The translations under genes were made by a program, and so were the position numbers. A stretch of 64,000 nt of DNA from Pseudoponticoccus marisrubri (GTDB lineage Bacteria > Pseudomonadota > Alphaproteobacteria > Rhodobacterales > Rhodobacteraceae), in NCBI RefSeq assembly GCF_001482405.1, contig NZ_LPXO01000006.1, positions 62,001 through 126,000 on the forward strand, written 5' to 3'. Shown here in pieces: positions 36,216-44,985 of this stretch (position 1 is its first letter; each line of letters starts with the position of its first letter). The notes under the pieces were generated by a model. It worked only from the letters and a program-made list of their open reading frames with translations. It was not told the origin of the DNA and ran no database searches.

Positions 36216-36424
36216 GCCCACGGCATCAGCGGGCCAGCCCCTTGGTGGGCGCGTCCAAGACGCGCCTGCCGAAGGGTTGTGCCGCATCGCCGCCTGCCCA
36301 GCCCGCTGGGCAGGGGCATTCCGGGCAGAGGACGCTCGGCACTCACCCCGTCGCACCGGGCCTCCAGCTTGATCTTGCGCATCTCCTGCAATATCAGCCC
36401 TGACCGGGCGCGAGATGGCCCCAA
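36209..36424 (-). pseudogene. Relic of an ISNCY/IS1202-type transposase N-terminus
   Basis: The minus-strand peptide from 36424 begins MGPSRARSGLILQEMRKIKL. From recall, ISNCY transposases of Rhodobacteraceae start with a similar ARSGLILQEMR-x-MKFE segment followed by a D-G-W-x-x-x-R-L motif. Here LE-x-x-CDGVSAERPL follows, and then the match is lost. No DDE residues, full-length frame or terminal repeats are present. I read it as a short, decayed insertion-sequence fragment rather than a live gene. Confidence 0.4.
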
Positions 36425-36601
36425 CTCCCGGCGCTGCGCTGGGGCGCGAGATTCGCGTCAAACGCATGGCGTGGTGGCCGGTGCAGCTCGCCCGTCCAAT
36501 CTGACCCATGGCGCGGGAAATGCTGGAGATGCGGTATCTCTGGTCGAAACCGCATCATCTGAACGGTGAAACCATAGGCGCACTGCTGCCTGAGACCCCC
36601 A
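36216..36601. other. 386-bp region without an intact gene
   Basis: Holds a perfect 10-bp inverted repeat (36293-36314) and a minus-strand relic resembling a transposase N-terminus (36209-36424). The remainder is GC-rich non-coding sequence with no promoter I can defend. Confidence 0.5.
36293..36314. repeat. Perfect 10-bp inverted repeat
   Basis: CCTGCCCAGC-CC-GCTGGGCAGG. It lies 78 nt after the peroxiredoxin stop and inside the transposase relic. There is no T-run; it could be a weak terminator or part of a decayed element. Confidence 0.4.
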
Positions 36602-37564
36602 TCACCCCGGTGGAGGAGGCTCCGGCTCGGGCAATTGGGACGGTTGTTCCGGCAGGACCAAGTCAACCCAGACAAGACCATGGGGCCCGGCCCCCTCTGC
36701 CGGCGAAGTGACACCGGCCCCGGCCACCCGCAATTGCCTGTCGGGCAGCACGTAGCTGACCCGCATCGGGCCCGTGCTGTCCCATGTCACCGTGGGCTGT
36801 CCGGGCAGCGGATCCTGCAGCCTCGGGTGGACCAGCAACCGCTGCGGGGCCGATCGGATCCCGTCTCCGCGCGCGGGGTCGAGGTTGAGATTGCCGATCA
36901 CGGCAAAGGGCGCGTCCGGCGGCGTGCCCAGCCGGCCATCGATCACATGCGCCCAAAGCAGCACCTCGTCCCGGTTGCGCCGGCCATTCCGATCCTCGGG
37001 CCCGTCGAAGACCGGCGGCGTTGCCGCGAGCGTCAGCAGGTCGAGCGACCCGTCCGGCGTCTCCACCCGCAGATGCCAATGCGCGGCGCTGGACAGGCGC
37101 TGGATGTCATGGCCGAGATCGTCCGCGCGCATCGCGCTGTCCGGCAGGTCGCGCCAGAGCAGGCCTGAGAGATCCTGCATGGCGCGCAGCGGGTGGCGCG
37201 ACAGCACAGCCATGCCGCCCTGTCCGGCAAACCAGCCGAAACCCTGCGCATCCCGCGGCCCGCCGCGCCGCCCGTCACCATCCAGGTCGCGGCCCGTCGC
37301 CCTACCGGTGTTGGGCCGCGCGGCGTAAACATGGCTGTATTCCAGCCCGAGCGCGAAAAGCCGGGATTGCAACAGGCCCAGCGCCACATGGCCCGCATCG
37401 TAGTCGATCTGTGTGAGCAGAAGGACATCGGCGCCCGTCTCGGCCAGCAGGTCGAGCCCCGGCACCGGATCCTCACCCGCCAGCGCCTTGACCAGCAACC
37501 CCGGCCCCTTGCGGCTGAAATCGCCATGCCAGGTGGCCAGCCGCAGCGTGTCGGCCACGGCCAT
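36602..37564 (-). CDS. Endonuclease/exonuclease/phosphatase-fold protein, divergent active site
   Basis: About 320 residues from the ATG at 37564. The preceding in-frame codons encode a hydrophobic run (LSLLLLGLLTC) without a standard start codon, so an exported form begun at CTG or overlapping the upstream gene is possible. EEP-like blocks are LRLATWHGDF, ADVLLLTQIDYDAG and GGMAVLSRHPL. The usual GDFN reads GNLN and the C-terminal SDH reads GPHG, so the catalytic Asp residues are replaced. Activity is therefore doubtful. It lies 29 nt after the membrane-protein gene and is probably co-transcribed with it. Confidence 0.7.
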   Translation of the reverse strand: MAVADTLRLATWHGDFSRKGPGLLVKALAGEDPVPGLDLLAETGADVLLLTQIDYDAGHVALGLLQSRLFALGLEYSHVYAARPNTGRATGRDLDGDGRRGGPRDAQGFGWFAGQGGMAVLSRHPLRAMQDLSGLLWRDLPDSAMRADDLGHDIQRLSSAAHWHLRVETPDGSLDLLTLAATPPVFDGPEDRNGRRNRDEVLLWAHVIDGRLGTPPDAPFAVIGNLNLDPARGDGIRSAPQRLLVHPRLQDPLPGQPTVTWDSTGPMRVSYVLPDRQLRVAGAGVTSPAEGAGPHGLVWVDLVLPEQPSQLPEPEPPPPG

Positions 37565-37593
37565 GCAGGTCAGCAGGCCTAGAAGGAGTAGAC

Positions 37594-38424
37594 TCAGGCC
37601 GCTTGTACGCGCGCCTGTGCATAGGCGCGGCGGCGCTTTTCCTCGATCAGGTCGGCGATGCGCATCAGGGCGACACCCCGCATGATCAGACTGGCCGGCA
37701 GGAAGGCCCATGCGCTCATCATCCAGATCATCGAATGCGGCGCGCCCAGCGAAACGGGCGTGCCATAGCTCGCGGCGAGTTTCAGGATCGCCGGAATCAG
37801 GAATGGCAGGAGAAACCCTAAAGCCACGTTAACATTGGCATCCCGCTTGAGCCGGTAGAGCACGTCTCCGCCCGCCGTCGGATCGAACAGCGGCAGGTTG
37901 ACCCAGAAATTGAACGGGCCGCCCTGCAGCGGCCAGTCCAGCAGGCGCACCAGCGCCACGAAGCACAGAAGCGTCACCAGCGAGATGACATAGGCCAGCC
38001 CGGCATGGCTGCGGATCGCGTCGCGCAGCGCCTCGGGCGCGTCCTCGGGGCCGACCAGAACCATCAGCCGCACCGGCGAGAACGGGAAATCCATCGCTGC
38101 ACCGACCTGCGCGCCGAAGGTGTAGAGCATCTCGGACAGCGCGTCGGCATGCGCCTCGCCGCGATTGATCAGGGTCAGCGCCAGCACCGTCGCGAACAGC
38201 GCGATGAACCGCATCCGGTTGAAGGGCGGGGCGTCGCGGAATTCAAGAAGCGATGGAAAATCAGAGACATACTCGACAAAGGTCAGCACGCCCGCGATCA
38301 GCGCCAGAAGCGCGACCATCTGTGCCGTGTCCGACGAGGCGCCGGGCAGCAGCACCACAGGCATTGCGATCAGCAATGCCACGAGTAACGCCCGTGCGGC
38401 GGCGGCCACGATACGCGTGATCAC
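37594..38424 (-). CDS. Multi-pass membrane protein of unknown function
   Basis: A 276-residue protein from the GTG at 38424, which has AAAGGG about 9 nt upstream. There are about seven hydrophobic segments, starting ARALLVALLIAMPVVLLPG. Recognisable stretches include FVEYVSDFPSLLEFRDAPPFNR and FNFWVNLPLFDPTAGGDVLYRLKRD. I recall similar proteins beside leuD in other roseobacters, but no function. It is followed closely by the EEP-fold gene, and the two look like a unit downstream of leuD. Confidence 0.75.
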   Translation of the reverse strand: MITRIVAAAARALLVALLIAMPVVLLPGASSDTAQMVALLALIAGVLTFVEYVSDFPSLLEFRDAPPFNRMRFIALFATVLALTLINRGEAHADALSEMLYTFGAQVGAAMDFPFSPVRLMVLVGPEDAPEALRDAIRSHAGLAYVISLVTLLCFVALVRLLDWPLQGGPFNFWVNLPLFDPTAGGDVLYRLKRDANVNVALGFLLPFLIPAILKLAASYGTPVSLGAPHSMIWMMSAWAFLPASLIMRGVALMRIADLIEEKRRRAYAQARVQAA

Positions 38425-38754
38425 AGAACTGCCCTTTCGTTCCGGACGGTCGCGATACGATGCCGCGGCCTTGTTCCAGTCCGACACCGCCGATTGTGGC
38501 GGCATGCCTCATTATCGCCCAAGTTTTGCCCCTTTTCCCCGGCCGGCTCAACAGTGCGGGGTAGCCTCGGGGGAGATTCGGGCAAAAACGCGGTCGATCT
38601 GGTGCCCGAATGCATCGATTGCGAAGAAACTGCGCATCAAATTGTCAGGGCATGCCAATATCTTGTGGTCCGCTCTTCATCCACCACAAGCACAACAGGC
38701 GGCCCCGTGGAGCCGCCTGCCATCCTGTAGTTCCCGGGTAACAGGACCGGGCGT
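38425..38754. other. 330-bp region between leuD and the membrane-protein gene
   Basis: No gene is supported. Next to leuD are hairpin CCCGG/CCGGG (38733-38751) and the terminator-like repeat at 38696-38719. The rest is the leader of the membrane-protein gene and has lower GC and several AT-rich words (for example ATTATCG, CAATATC) compatible with a promoter I cannot place precisely. Confidence 0.4.
38696..38719 (-). terminator. Probable terminator of leuD
   Basis: CAGGCGGC (38719-38712 on the minus strand) pairs with GCCGCCTG (38703-38696) around an 8-nt loop. It is followed by TTGTGCTTG, a weak U-tract. It lies 36 nt past the leuD stop. Confidence 0.5.
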
Positions 38755-39360
38755 CTAGACCCAAGGACGGGCCTGCGAGGCCTGCGCCTCGAACGCGTCG
38801 ATGGCCGGGGCCTTTTCCAGCGACAGGCCGATATCGTCGAGCCCGTTCATCAGGCAGTGTTTCTTGAACGGGTCGATCTCGAAGGCGAAGGTGTCGCCAT
38901 CCGAGCTGGTCACCGTCTGCGCCTCGAGATCCACGGTCATCCGCGCGTTGGAGCCCTTCTCGGCGTCCTTCATCAGCACGTCGACCGCCTCTTGCGGCAG
39001 GACGATGGGCAGGATGCCGTTCTTGAAGCAGTTGTTGTAGAAGATATCGGCAAAGCTGGTCGAGATGACCGACTTGATGCCGAAATCCTTCAGCGCCCAC
39101 GGCGCATGCTCGCGCGAGGAACCGCAGCCGAAATTGTCGCCGGCGACAAGGATCTCGGCGTCGCGATATTGCGGCTGGTTCAGCACGAAATCGGGGATCT
39201 CGTTGCCCTGCCGGTCATAGCGCATCTCGTCGAACAGGTTCACCCCCAGCCCCGAGCGCTTGATCGTCTTCAGGAATTTCTTGGGGATGATCATGTCGGT
39301 GTCGATATTGACCAGCGGCATGGGCGCCGCGATCCCGGTGAGCGTTTCGAACTTTTCCAT
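38755..39360 (-). CDS. leuD: 3-isopropylmalate dehydratase, small subunit
   Basis: A 201-residue swivel-domain subunit that pairs with LeuC to isomerise 2- to 3-isopropylmalate. Diagnostic blocks are [40 protein letters not shown] and [27 protein letters not shown] precedes the ATG at 39360. It is separated from leuC by a small gene on the other strand and an HdeD-type gene, which is unusual since leuCD are usually adjacent, though this spacing is common in Rhodobacteraceae as I recall it. Confidence 0.97.
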   Translation of the reverse strand: MEKFETLTGIAAPMPLVNIDTDMIIPKKFLKTIKRSGLGVNLFDEMRYDRQGNEIPDFVLNQPQYRDAEILVAGDNFGCGSSREHAPWALKDFGIKSVISTSFADIFYNNCFKNGILPIVLPQEAVDVLMKDAEKGSNARMTVDLEAQTVTSSDGDTFAFEIDPFKKHCLMNGLDDIGLSLEKAPAIDAFEAQASQARPWV

Positions 39361-39500
39361 CAGGTCCTCCTCAGGACAGGGTCATGCAGGGAAAGGCGGC
39401 GCGCCTGTGCAGGCACGCGCCGCCCCGGATCGGTATGTCGTCTTCCCGTCACGCGCGCAGGGTAGGGCTGTGCGGGAGTTTTCGGTGAAAGGACCGCGCG

Positions 39501-39776
39501 ATGGCGACCTACAAGGCAGTGTTGATGCATGGCGAGCGTGGCGGCGAAGGGCGCTACAGCTTCGAGGCCGAGGATGGCGTGCTGGAACGCTCCACCCATG
39601 CGACGATGACCGCCTTCATGCAGCACCTGCAGGGCAAGCTGGAGCCGGCCCACATGGACTGGCGGCTGGATGGCGTGCTGCGCAATGACGACCTCGGGGT
39701 CATCACCGCGGCCGGCACGCTGATCTTCGACGCGGGCGACCGTCAGCCCTTTGTCTGCATGATCAACGAGGCCTGA
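39501..39776 (+). CDS. Conserved-looking hypothetical protein, 91 aa
   Basis: A small soluble acidic protein: MATYKAVLMHGERGGEGRYS, then FMQHLQGKLEPAHMDWRLDG and DRQPFVCMINEA. It is the only plus-strand gene in the 35.5-43.6 kb block apart from the peroxiredoxin and a 36-aa ORF. No signal peptide or membrane helix. The alternation of short strands suggests a small alpha/beta fold, but I do not recognise a family. The 5' side lacks a clear SD. Confidence 0.65.
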   Translation: MATYKAVLMHGERGGEGRYSFEAEDGVLERSTHATMTAFMQHLQGKLEPAHMDWRLDGVLRNDDLGVITAAGTLIFDAGDRQPFVCMINEA

Positions 39777-39781
39777 ACACA

Positions 39782-39816
39782 GCAAAAGACGGCGCCGGAC
39801 AAAGCCCGGCACCGCC
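39782..39816 (-). terminator. Intrinsic terminator of the HdeD-type gene
   Basis: On the minus strand GGCGGTGCCGG pairs with CCGGCGCCGTC around a 7-nt loop, followed by TTTTGC. It lies between the convergent HdeD-type and 91-aa genes and may serve both. Confidence 0.75.
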
Positions 39817-39841
39817 TTGATCGTGCAACGCGCCGCGTGGC

Positions 39842-40369
39842 TTACGCGGTGCGCGCGTCGTCCATGTTCGTGTCCAGCCGCGGGCGCAGCATCAGGAAGG
39901 CCACGCCGGTCGAAATCAGCTCGATCCCGAGCAGAATGCCCGGCACCGCGGCCGAGGCCTGCAGCAGGTTGAACGCGATCAGAAGCGCCAGCGCGACCGA
40001 GATCACGCCCGACAGCCCCATCATCCAGACGCTGTCCGCGCCGCGCCGCTGCCATGCGAGGTACAGCTGCATCACGCCCGAGGCGAGAAACAGCGCCCCC
40101 AGCACGATGGTCAGCGAGACCATGCCCGATAGCGGGTTGAACACGAAGCTGGCGCCCAGCAGCAGCTCGACCACCCCGAAAACGCCGTTCCATGCCCGGC
40201 TGTCCTTGCCCCGGAAGGCCGCGACCACGTGGAAGGCGCCCGCGAACAGAAACGCCCAGCCCACGATCAGCGTCGCGGTCAGCGAGGCCGCGAAGGGCAG
40301 CAACAAGGCCAGCACGCCCCCCACGATCAGCAGGATGCCGGATATCACCAATACGGTCCGATGACCCAT
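39842..40369 (-). CDS. HdeD-family membrane protein
   Basis: A 175-residue protein with six hydrophobic helices arranged as DUF308/HdeD repeats, e.g. LVISGILLIVGGVLALLLPF, VVELLLGASFVFNPLSG and LSGVISVALALLIAF. HdeD in E. coli is tied to acid resistance, but family members are diverse. CGGAGG lies before the ATG at 40369. It sits directly downstream of leuC (66 nt) on the same strand and may be read from the leuC promoter. Confidence 0.88.
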   Translation of the reverse strand: MGHRTVLVISGILLIVGGVLALLLPFAASLTATLIVGWAFLFAGAFHVVAAFRGKDSRAWNGVFGVVELLLGASFVFNPLSGMVSLTIVLGALFLASGVMQLYLAWQRRGADSVWMMGLSGVISVALALLIAFNLLQASAAVPGILLGIELISTGVAFLMLRPRLDTNMDDARTA

Positions 40370-40435
40370 GTCTCACCTCCGTCAGAAGAGTGTTGCATGG
40401 GCAACGCGGATCGGCGGGCCGGGGTTGCATCACGG

Positions 40436-41842
40436 CTACATCAGGTCCCGCACGTCGGTCAGCTTGCCGGTCACCGCGGCGGCGGCGGCCATGGCGGGCG
40501 AGACCAGGTGCGTGCGGCCCTTGTAGCCCTGCCGGCCCTCGAAATTGCGGTTCGAGGTCGACGCGCAGCGCTCGCCCTCGGACAGCTGGTCGGGGTTCAT
40601 GGCAAGGCACATCGAGCAACCCGCAAGGCGCCATTCGAAGCCGGCCTCGCGGAACACGTCGGCCAGGCCCTCTTCCTCGGCCTGCGCCCGGACAAGGCCC
40701 GAACCCGGCACGACCATGGCGCGCATGCCATCCTTGACCTTCTTGCCCTTCAGGATCTGTGCCGCGGCGCGCAGGTCCTCGATCCGGCCATTTGTGCAGG
40801 AGCCGATGAACACCGTGTCGATCTCGATATCGCTGAGCTTCTGGCCCGGCTCCAGCCCCATATAGGCCAGCGCGCGCTTGGCCGCCTCGACCTTGCCGCC
40901 CGCAAAGCTTTCGGGTGCGGGCACTTCGGCAGTGATCGGCAGCACGTCCTCGGGCGAGGTGCCCCAGGTCACGACAGGCGCGATATCCTCTCCGCGGATG
41001 GTCACGACCTTGTCCCAATGCGCGTCGTCATCGGAATAGAGCGTCTTCCACCAGGCCAGCGCGGCCTCCCACTGGGCGCCCTTGGGGGCGTGCGGCCGGC
41101 CCTTGACGTAGTCGAAGGTGGTCTCGTCCGGGGCGATCAGCCCGGCGCGCGCGCCGCCCTCGATCGCCATGTTGCAGACGGTCATCCGGCCTTCCATCGA
41201 CAGCGAGCGGATCGCCTCGCCGCAATACTCGATCACGTAGCCGGTGCCGCCGGCGGTGCCGGTGGCTCCGATCACCGACAAGGTGATGTCCTTGGCGGTC
41301 ACGCCCGGCGCCAGCTGGCCGGTGATCTCGACCTTCATGTTCTTGGACTTCTTCTGGATCAGCGTCTGCGTGGCCAGCACGTGCTCGACCTCGGAGGTGC
41401 CGATGCCATGGGCCAGCGCGCCGAAGGCACCATGTGTGGCGGTGTGGCTGTCACCGCAGACGACCGTCATGCCCGGCAGGGTCCAGCCCTGTTCCGGCCC
41501 GACGATGTGCACGATGCCCTGCCGCACGTCCGAGACGGGGTAGTAGTGGATGCCGAATTCCTTGGCATTGGTGTCCAGCGCGGCCACCTGGATGCGGCTG
41601 TCCTCGGGCATCTGGTCGGGATTGTCGCGGCCATCCGTGGTGGGCACGTTGTGATCCGGCACGGCGATGGTCTTGTCCGGCGCGCGCACGGTGCGGCCCG
41701 CCATGCGCAGCCCTTCGAAGGCCTGCGGGCTGGTCACCTCGTGCACGAGGTGGCGATCGATATAAAGAAGGCTGGTGCCGTCTTCGTCCTCGTGGACGAC
41801 ATGGGCATCCCAGATCTTGTCATAGAGGGTCTTGGGGCACAT
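40436..41842 (-). CDS. leuC: 3-isopropylmalate dehydratase, large subunit
   Basis: The [4Fe-4S] aconitase-fold subunit of isopropylmalate isomerase, 468 residues. The signature blocks [32 protein letters not shown] and [17 protein letters not shown] carry cluster ligands, and the third cysteine is in [20 protein letters not shown] precedes the ATG at 41842. It is transcribed with, or just ahead of, the HdeD-type gene; leuD lies 1.1 kb downstream. Confidence 0.97.
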   Translation of the reverse strand: MCPKTLYDKIWDAHVVHEDEDGTSLLYIDRHLVHEVTSPQAFEGLRMAGRTVRAPDKTIAVPDHNVPTTDGRDNPDQMPEDSRIQVAALDTNAKEFGIHYYPVSDVRQGIVHIVGPEQGWTLPGMTVVCGDSHTATHGAFGALAHGIGTSEVEHVLATQTLIQKKSKNMKVEITGQLAPGVTAKDITLSVIGATGTAGGTGYVIEYCGEAIRSLSMEGRMTVCNMAIEGGARAGLIAPDETTFDYVKGRPHAPKGAQWEAALAWWKTLYSDDDAHWDKVVTIRGEDIAPVVTWGTSPEDVLPITAEVPAPESFAGGKVEAAKRALAYMGLEPGQKLSDIEIDTVFIGSCTNGRIEDLRAAAQILKGKKVKDGMRAMVVPGSGLVRAQAEEEGLADVFREAGFEWRLAGCSMCLAMNPDQLSEGERCASTSNRNFEGRQGYKGRTHLVSPAMAAAAAVTGKLTDVRDLM

Positions 41843-42176
41843 TGGGGCTCTCCCGGTGCGAATATGTCAAGTTGGAGGCGTGACAGGTCACTGTCTGGCA
41901 AGGCCGCGCCTTCGGGGCGGGCGGCACGCAGCGCTTATAGACGGGCAAGCACCGTGAAGGTTGCGCCGTGAAAGCGTTCGCGCAGGCGGGCGCGGTCGCC
42001 GACATTGAGGAACTTTGCCATGGGCGGAGTTCATACAGTGCGGCGCCCTCCCGATCAAGCCCGGCGGATCCGGGCGACAGGCTCCGAGCGGGTCCGAAAC
42101 CCGACCCGCGAAAAGAGTTCCGAAAAAAGTGAACCGGCCAGGGCCCAGCGACGTTTAATCTAAAAAAGGAGGTCGC
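41843..42176. other. 334-bp divergent leader region of leuC
   Basis: Contains the leuC leader, a possible 28-codon minus-strand ORF (41935-42021), and a hairpin CCGCGCC-TTCG-GGGCGGG (about 41903-41920) between that ORF and leuC. The ORF-then-hairpin order resembles an attenuator, but the peptide is not rich in leucine and no T-run follows. Confidence 0.4.
41935..42021 (-). CDS. Possible 28-aa leader or small protein upstream of leuC
   Basis: ATG at 42021 to TAA: begins MAKFLNVGDRARLRERFHG and ends ATFTVLARL. The composition is like a real small protein (alternating basic and hydrophobic) rather than random GC-rich sequence, and it ends in a TAA stop, rare in this DNA. There is no good SD. 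Only three of 28 residues are Leu, so a leucine attenuator peptide is not supported. Confidence 0.35.
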   Translation of the reverse strand: MAKFLNVGDRARLRERFHGATFTVLARL

Positions 42177-42287
42177 ATGCGAAGCTCGTTGAATGTCGTG
42201 AACCTGTGCCTGATGGCCGTCCTGCTGGCCGCTGCGCTGACCGTGCAAGGCGTCGAGCGCGACATTCTCTACGTGCAGGTGCCTTGA
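42177..42287 (+). CDS. 36-aa single-helix membrane peptide
   Basis: AAAGGAGG lies 6 nt before the ATG at 42177, an excellent SD. The peptide MRSSLNVVNLCLMAVLLAAA continues LTVQGVERDILYVQVP. It has one hydrophobic helix (about residues 8-23) and a short polar tail. It could be a membrane-bound small protein or an uncleaved signal anchor. It is too short for routine gene calling and sits in the leuC divergent region, running towards the cysteine-synthase-like gene. No family recognised. Confidence 0.6.
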   Translation: MRSSLNVVNLCLMAVLLAAALTVQGVERDILYVQVP

Positions 42288-42305
42288 GCAGCGCGATCCC
42301 GGCGC

Positions 42306-43262
42306 TCAACCCTTCTCCCAAAGGTCGGTGGACAGGTATTTCAGCCCGCTATCGCAGATGACGATCGCCACCGTGCCGTCCCGTTCCGGGCCGCGCAGCA
42401 ATTGCAGCGCTCCGGCGAGATTCGCGCCAGCCGAGTAGCCGCCGAAAATCCCCTCCAGCCGAGCCAGCGCCCGCGCCCCCTCGCGCGCCGCGTCGCCGCT
42501 GACGGCCAGGTGCCCGGCCAGCGGCACACCCTCCAGATGGGTCAGCGCGCGCATCGCATAGCCGCCGCCCTGGATCGGGTGGTCGGCTTGGACCACTGCC
42601 TTGCCGGCCAGAACTTGCGCGCCCTCGGGCTCTACCGCGTAGCAGCGCACCCCGCGCGGCCCCAGCGCCCGCGCCACGCCCGCCAGCGTGCCGCCCGAGC
42701 CGGCGAAATCGCAGAACGCCGTGACCGTGCCGCCCGACTGCTCCCAGATCTCTGGGCCGGTGCCGTCCTCATGCGCGGCGGGGTTGCCGGGATGGGCGAA
42801 CTGGTCGGCACGAAAGGCGCCCCGTTCGACCGTCAGCCGCCGCGCCGCGTCTTCCACCAGTGCAAGGTCCGCACCAGTCACCTGCCCGGGCACGCCGCCC
42901 GGGGCCTGTTCGACGATCACCACCTCGGCCCCGAGGCTGCGCATCATGCGCGCCCGCTCGATCGAGTTGCCGGCGCTCATCACCGCGATGAACGGATGCC
43001 CCAGCACGCCGCAGACAATGGCCAGCCCGGTGCCCATGTTGCCCGAGGTCAGCTCCACCACCGGCTGACCGGGGGCCAGCGTACCCTTGGCCCGGACGCG
43101 CTCGATCATGGTCCGCGCGGCGCGGTCCTTCTTTGAAAAGCCCGGCTGCAGGTGGTCGAGCTTGGCGAGGATACGCCCCTCGACCCCCTCGGCGGCGGCA
43201 ATGCGGGACAGGTCGACCAGCGGCGTCGCGCCGATGGCCTCGATGACGGAAGACAGGATCAT
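42306..43262 (-). CDS. PLP-dependent cysteine-synthase-family enzyme
   Basis: A 318-residue fold-type II PLP enzyme (CysK/CBS superfamily). The PLP lysine lies in GFSKKDRAA and the substrate-binding loop in ELTSGNMGTG; the phosphate-binding glycine loop is GSGGTLAG. The TSGNMGTG loop differs from the TSGNTGI of O-acetylserine sulfhydrylase, so substrate may differ (for example a dehydratase or diaminopropionate-type synthase). I used the ATG at 43262; a GTG at 43286 could add eight residues. It is followed by nothing on the same strand and preceded by the EthD gene. Confidence 0.85.
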   Translation of the reverse strand: MILSSVIEAIGATPLVDLSRIAAAEGVEGRILAKLDHLQPGFSKKDRAARTMIERVRAKGTLAPGQPVVELTSGNMGTGLAIVCGVLGHPFIAVMSAGNSIERARMMRSLGAEVVIVEQAPGGVPGQVTGADLALVEDAARRLTVERGAFRADQFAHPGNPAAHEDGTGPEIWEQSGGTVTAFCDFAGSGGTLAGVARALGPRGVRCYAVEPEGAQVLAGKAVVQADHPIQGGGYAMRALTHLEGVPLAGHLAVSGDAAREGARALARLEGIFGGYSAGANLAGALQLLRGPERDGTVAIVICDSGLKYLSTDLWEKG

Positions 43263-43307
43263 GGCGCGACGCTGCGGCCCCGTCACGTCCCTGTCAAGCC
43301 GGGCGCC

Positions 43308-43616
43308 TCAGCCGACGACCTCACCGATCAGCATCTGCGGCGTGGTGTCGGTGAAATTGGGAATGTCCTTCAGCAGCGGCCCCGCCTTGCCCAGCGCCGC
43401 CTGCATCGCAGCCTCGTCAGGAAAGACCATGGTGGCCACCGCGTGATAGCCCGGCGGGGTCTCGGGCCCGCCGGCCACCCCCTTCGTGACCACGATCTGC
43501 TGCATCAGGTCGCCCCAAGCCTCCTGAACCATCTTCATGTGGGTGCCGACGTAATAGTCATGGTCGAACGTGCTGCCATCGCTGGCTGGGTAGAGCACCT
43601 GGACACTTGCGGACAT
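43308..43616 (-). CDS. EthD-family protein
   Basis: A 102-residue EthD-like alpha/beta barrel protein: VQVLYPASDGSTFDHDYYVGTHMKMVQEAW contains the typical F-D-x-D-Y-Y-x-x-x-H motif. Family members form small dimeric barrels; EthD itself is required for ETBE degradation by an unknown mechanism. AAGGAAGG lies before the ATG. It ends 45 nt before the cysteine-synthase-like gene on the same strand and may be its operon partner. Confidence 0.87.
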   Translation of the reverse strand: MSASVQVLYPASDGSTFDHDYYVGTHMKMVQEAWGDLMQQIVVTKGVAGGPETPPGYHAVATMVFPDEAAMQAALGKAGPLLKDIPNFTDTTPQMLIGEVVG

Positions 43617-43763
43617 GGATTCGGCCTTCCTTGATTGACGCCAGGTCAGCCTAGCACGCCCGTTAGCGCAAAGCGTGAAGTTTCGTCACGTCCCCGGCGG
43701 CTGACAAGCCCTGCGCGGGCGGCGCATAGTGGCGCCGATCATCGAGTCGAGGAGGACAGTGAC

Positions 43764-44942
43764 ATGACAGACGAGATCGTCATTCTGGGCGGGGCACGCA
43801 CCGCCATCGGTACGTTCGGCGGCCGCCTGGCCGGCACGCCGCCGATCGACCTGGGCGCGGCCGCCGCGAAAGCCGCGCTGGAGCGCGCCGGGGTCGAGGG
43901 TGGCCAGATCGGCCATGTCACCTTCGGCCATGTCATCAACACCGAGCCGCGCGACATGTACCTGTCCCGCGTCGCCGCGATGCAGGCCGGCGTGCCCGAG
44001 ACGACGCCCGCGATGAACGTGAACCGGCTCTGCGGCTCGGGCGCGCAGGCCATCGTCTCGGCGGTCCAGAACCTCGCGCTGGGCGATTGCGATTTCGCGC
44101 TGGCCGGTGGCGCCGAGAGCATGTCACGCGCGCCCTTCATCATCCCCGACCAGCGCTGGGGCGCCAAGATGGGCGATGTGCGCACGCTGGACATGATGCT
44201 GGGCGCGCTCAACTGCCCGTTCGGCACCGGCCACATGGGGGTCACGGCCGAGAATGTCTCGGATGAGCATGACATCACCCGCGAGGCGCAGGACGCCTTT
44301 GCGCTGGAAAGCCAGACCCGCGCCGCCCGCGCCATCGAGGAGGGCCGCTTTGCCGAGCAGATCACGCCGGTCGAGGTGCGCGTGAAGCGCGACATGGTGC
44401 CTTTCGAGGTGGACGAACACCCCAAGGCCACCACCGCCGAGGCACTGGCCGGGCTGCGCACCGTCTTCCGCAAGGACGGCACCGTGACGGCAGGCAACGC
44501 CTCGGGCATCAATGACGGCGCCGCGGCGCTGGTGCTGGCCCGTGGCGAGGCCGCCGAGAAGGCGGGCCTGACCCCGCGCGCCCGGGTGCTGGGCTATGCC
44601 CATGCCGGCGTGCGCCCCGAGGTAATGGGCATCGGCCCGGTCCCGGCGGTCGAGGCGCTGCTCAAGCGCACGGGGCTGGGTGTGGGTGATTTCGACGTGA
44701 TCGAATCGAACGAGGCCTTCGCCGCGCAGGCGCTTGCGGTCAACAAGGGGCTCGGCCTCGATCCGGCAAAGGTGAACCCCAATGGCGGCGCCATCGCGCT
44801 CGGCCACCCCGTCGGCGCCACGGGCGCGATCATCACCGTCAAGGCGCTCTACGAGCTGGAGCGCATCGGCGGACGCAAGGCGCTGATCACCATGTGCATC
44901 GGCGGCGGCCAAGGCATCGCGTTGGCAATCGAACGCGTCTGA
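43764..44942 (+). CDS. Acetyl-CoA C-acyltransferase / thiolase (second copy)
   Basis: A 392-residue thiolase with nucleophile NRLCGSG (Cys90), the catalytic His in [11 protein letters not shown] and the second Cys in MCIGGGQG. It is clearly related to phbA at 20.7 kb but is a distinct subtype ([33 protein letters not shown]), closer to BktB-type or catabolic thiolases. Candidate roles are beta-oxidation, amino-acid degradation or longer-chain PHA monomer supply. GAGGAGG precedes the ATG at 43764. It ends before a palindromic terminator repeat. Confidence 0.92.
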   Translation: MTDEIVILGGARTAIGTFGGRLAGTPPIDLGAAAAKAALERAGVEGGQIGHVTFGHVINTEPRDMYLSRVAAMQAGVPETTPAMNVNRLCGSGAQAIVSAVQNLALGDCDFALAGGAESMSRAPFIIPDQRWGAKMGDVRTLDMMLGALNCPFGTGHMGVTAENVSDEHDITREAQDAFALESQTRAARAIEEGRFAEQITPVEVRVKRDMVPFEVDEHPKATTAEALAGLRTVFRKDGTVTAGNASGINDGAAALVLARGEAAEKAGLTPRARVLGYAHAGVRPEVMGIGPVPAVEALLKRTGLGVGDFDVIESNEAFAAQALAVNKGLGLDPAKVNPNGGAIALGHPVGATGAIITVKALYELERIGGRKALITMCIGGGQGIALAIERV

Positions 44943-44985
44943 CGCGCCGCTCCGTCCCGTCGCGCGGGATGTCGACGCCTGTGAT

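Noticed and set aside
36394-36714. A 106-codon minus-strand ORF upstream of the IS relic
   Set aside because: No SD, no family resemblance, overlaps the end of the EEP-fold gene; probably non-coding.
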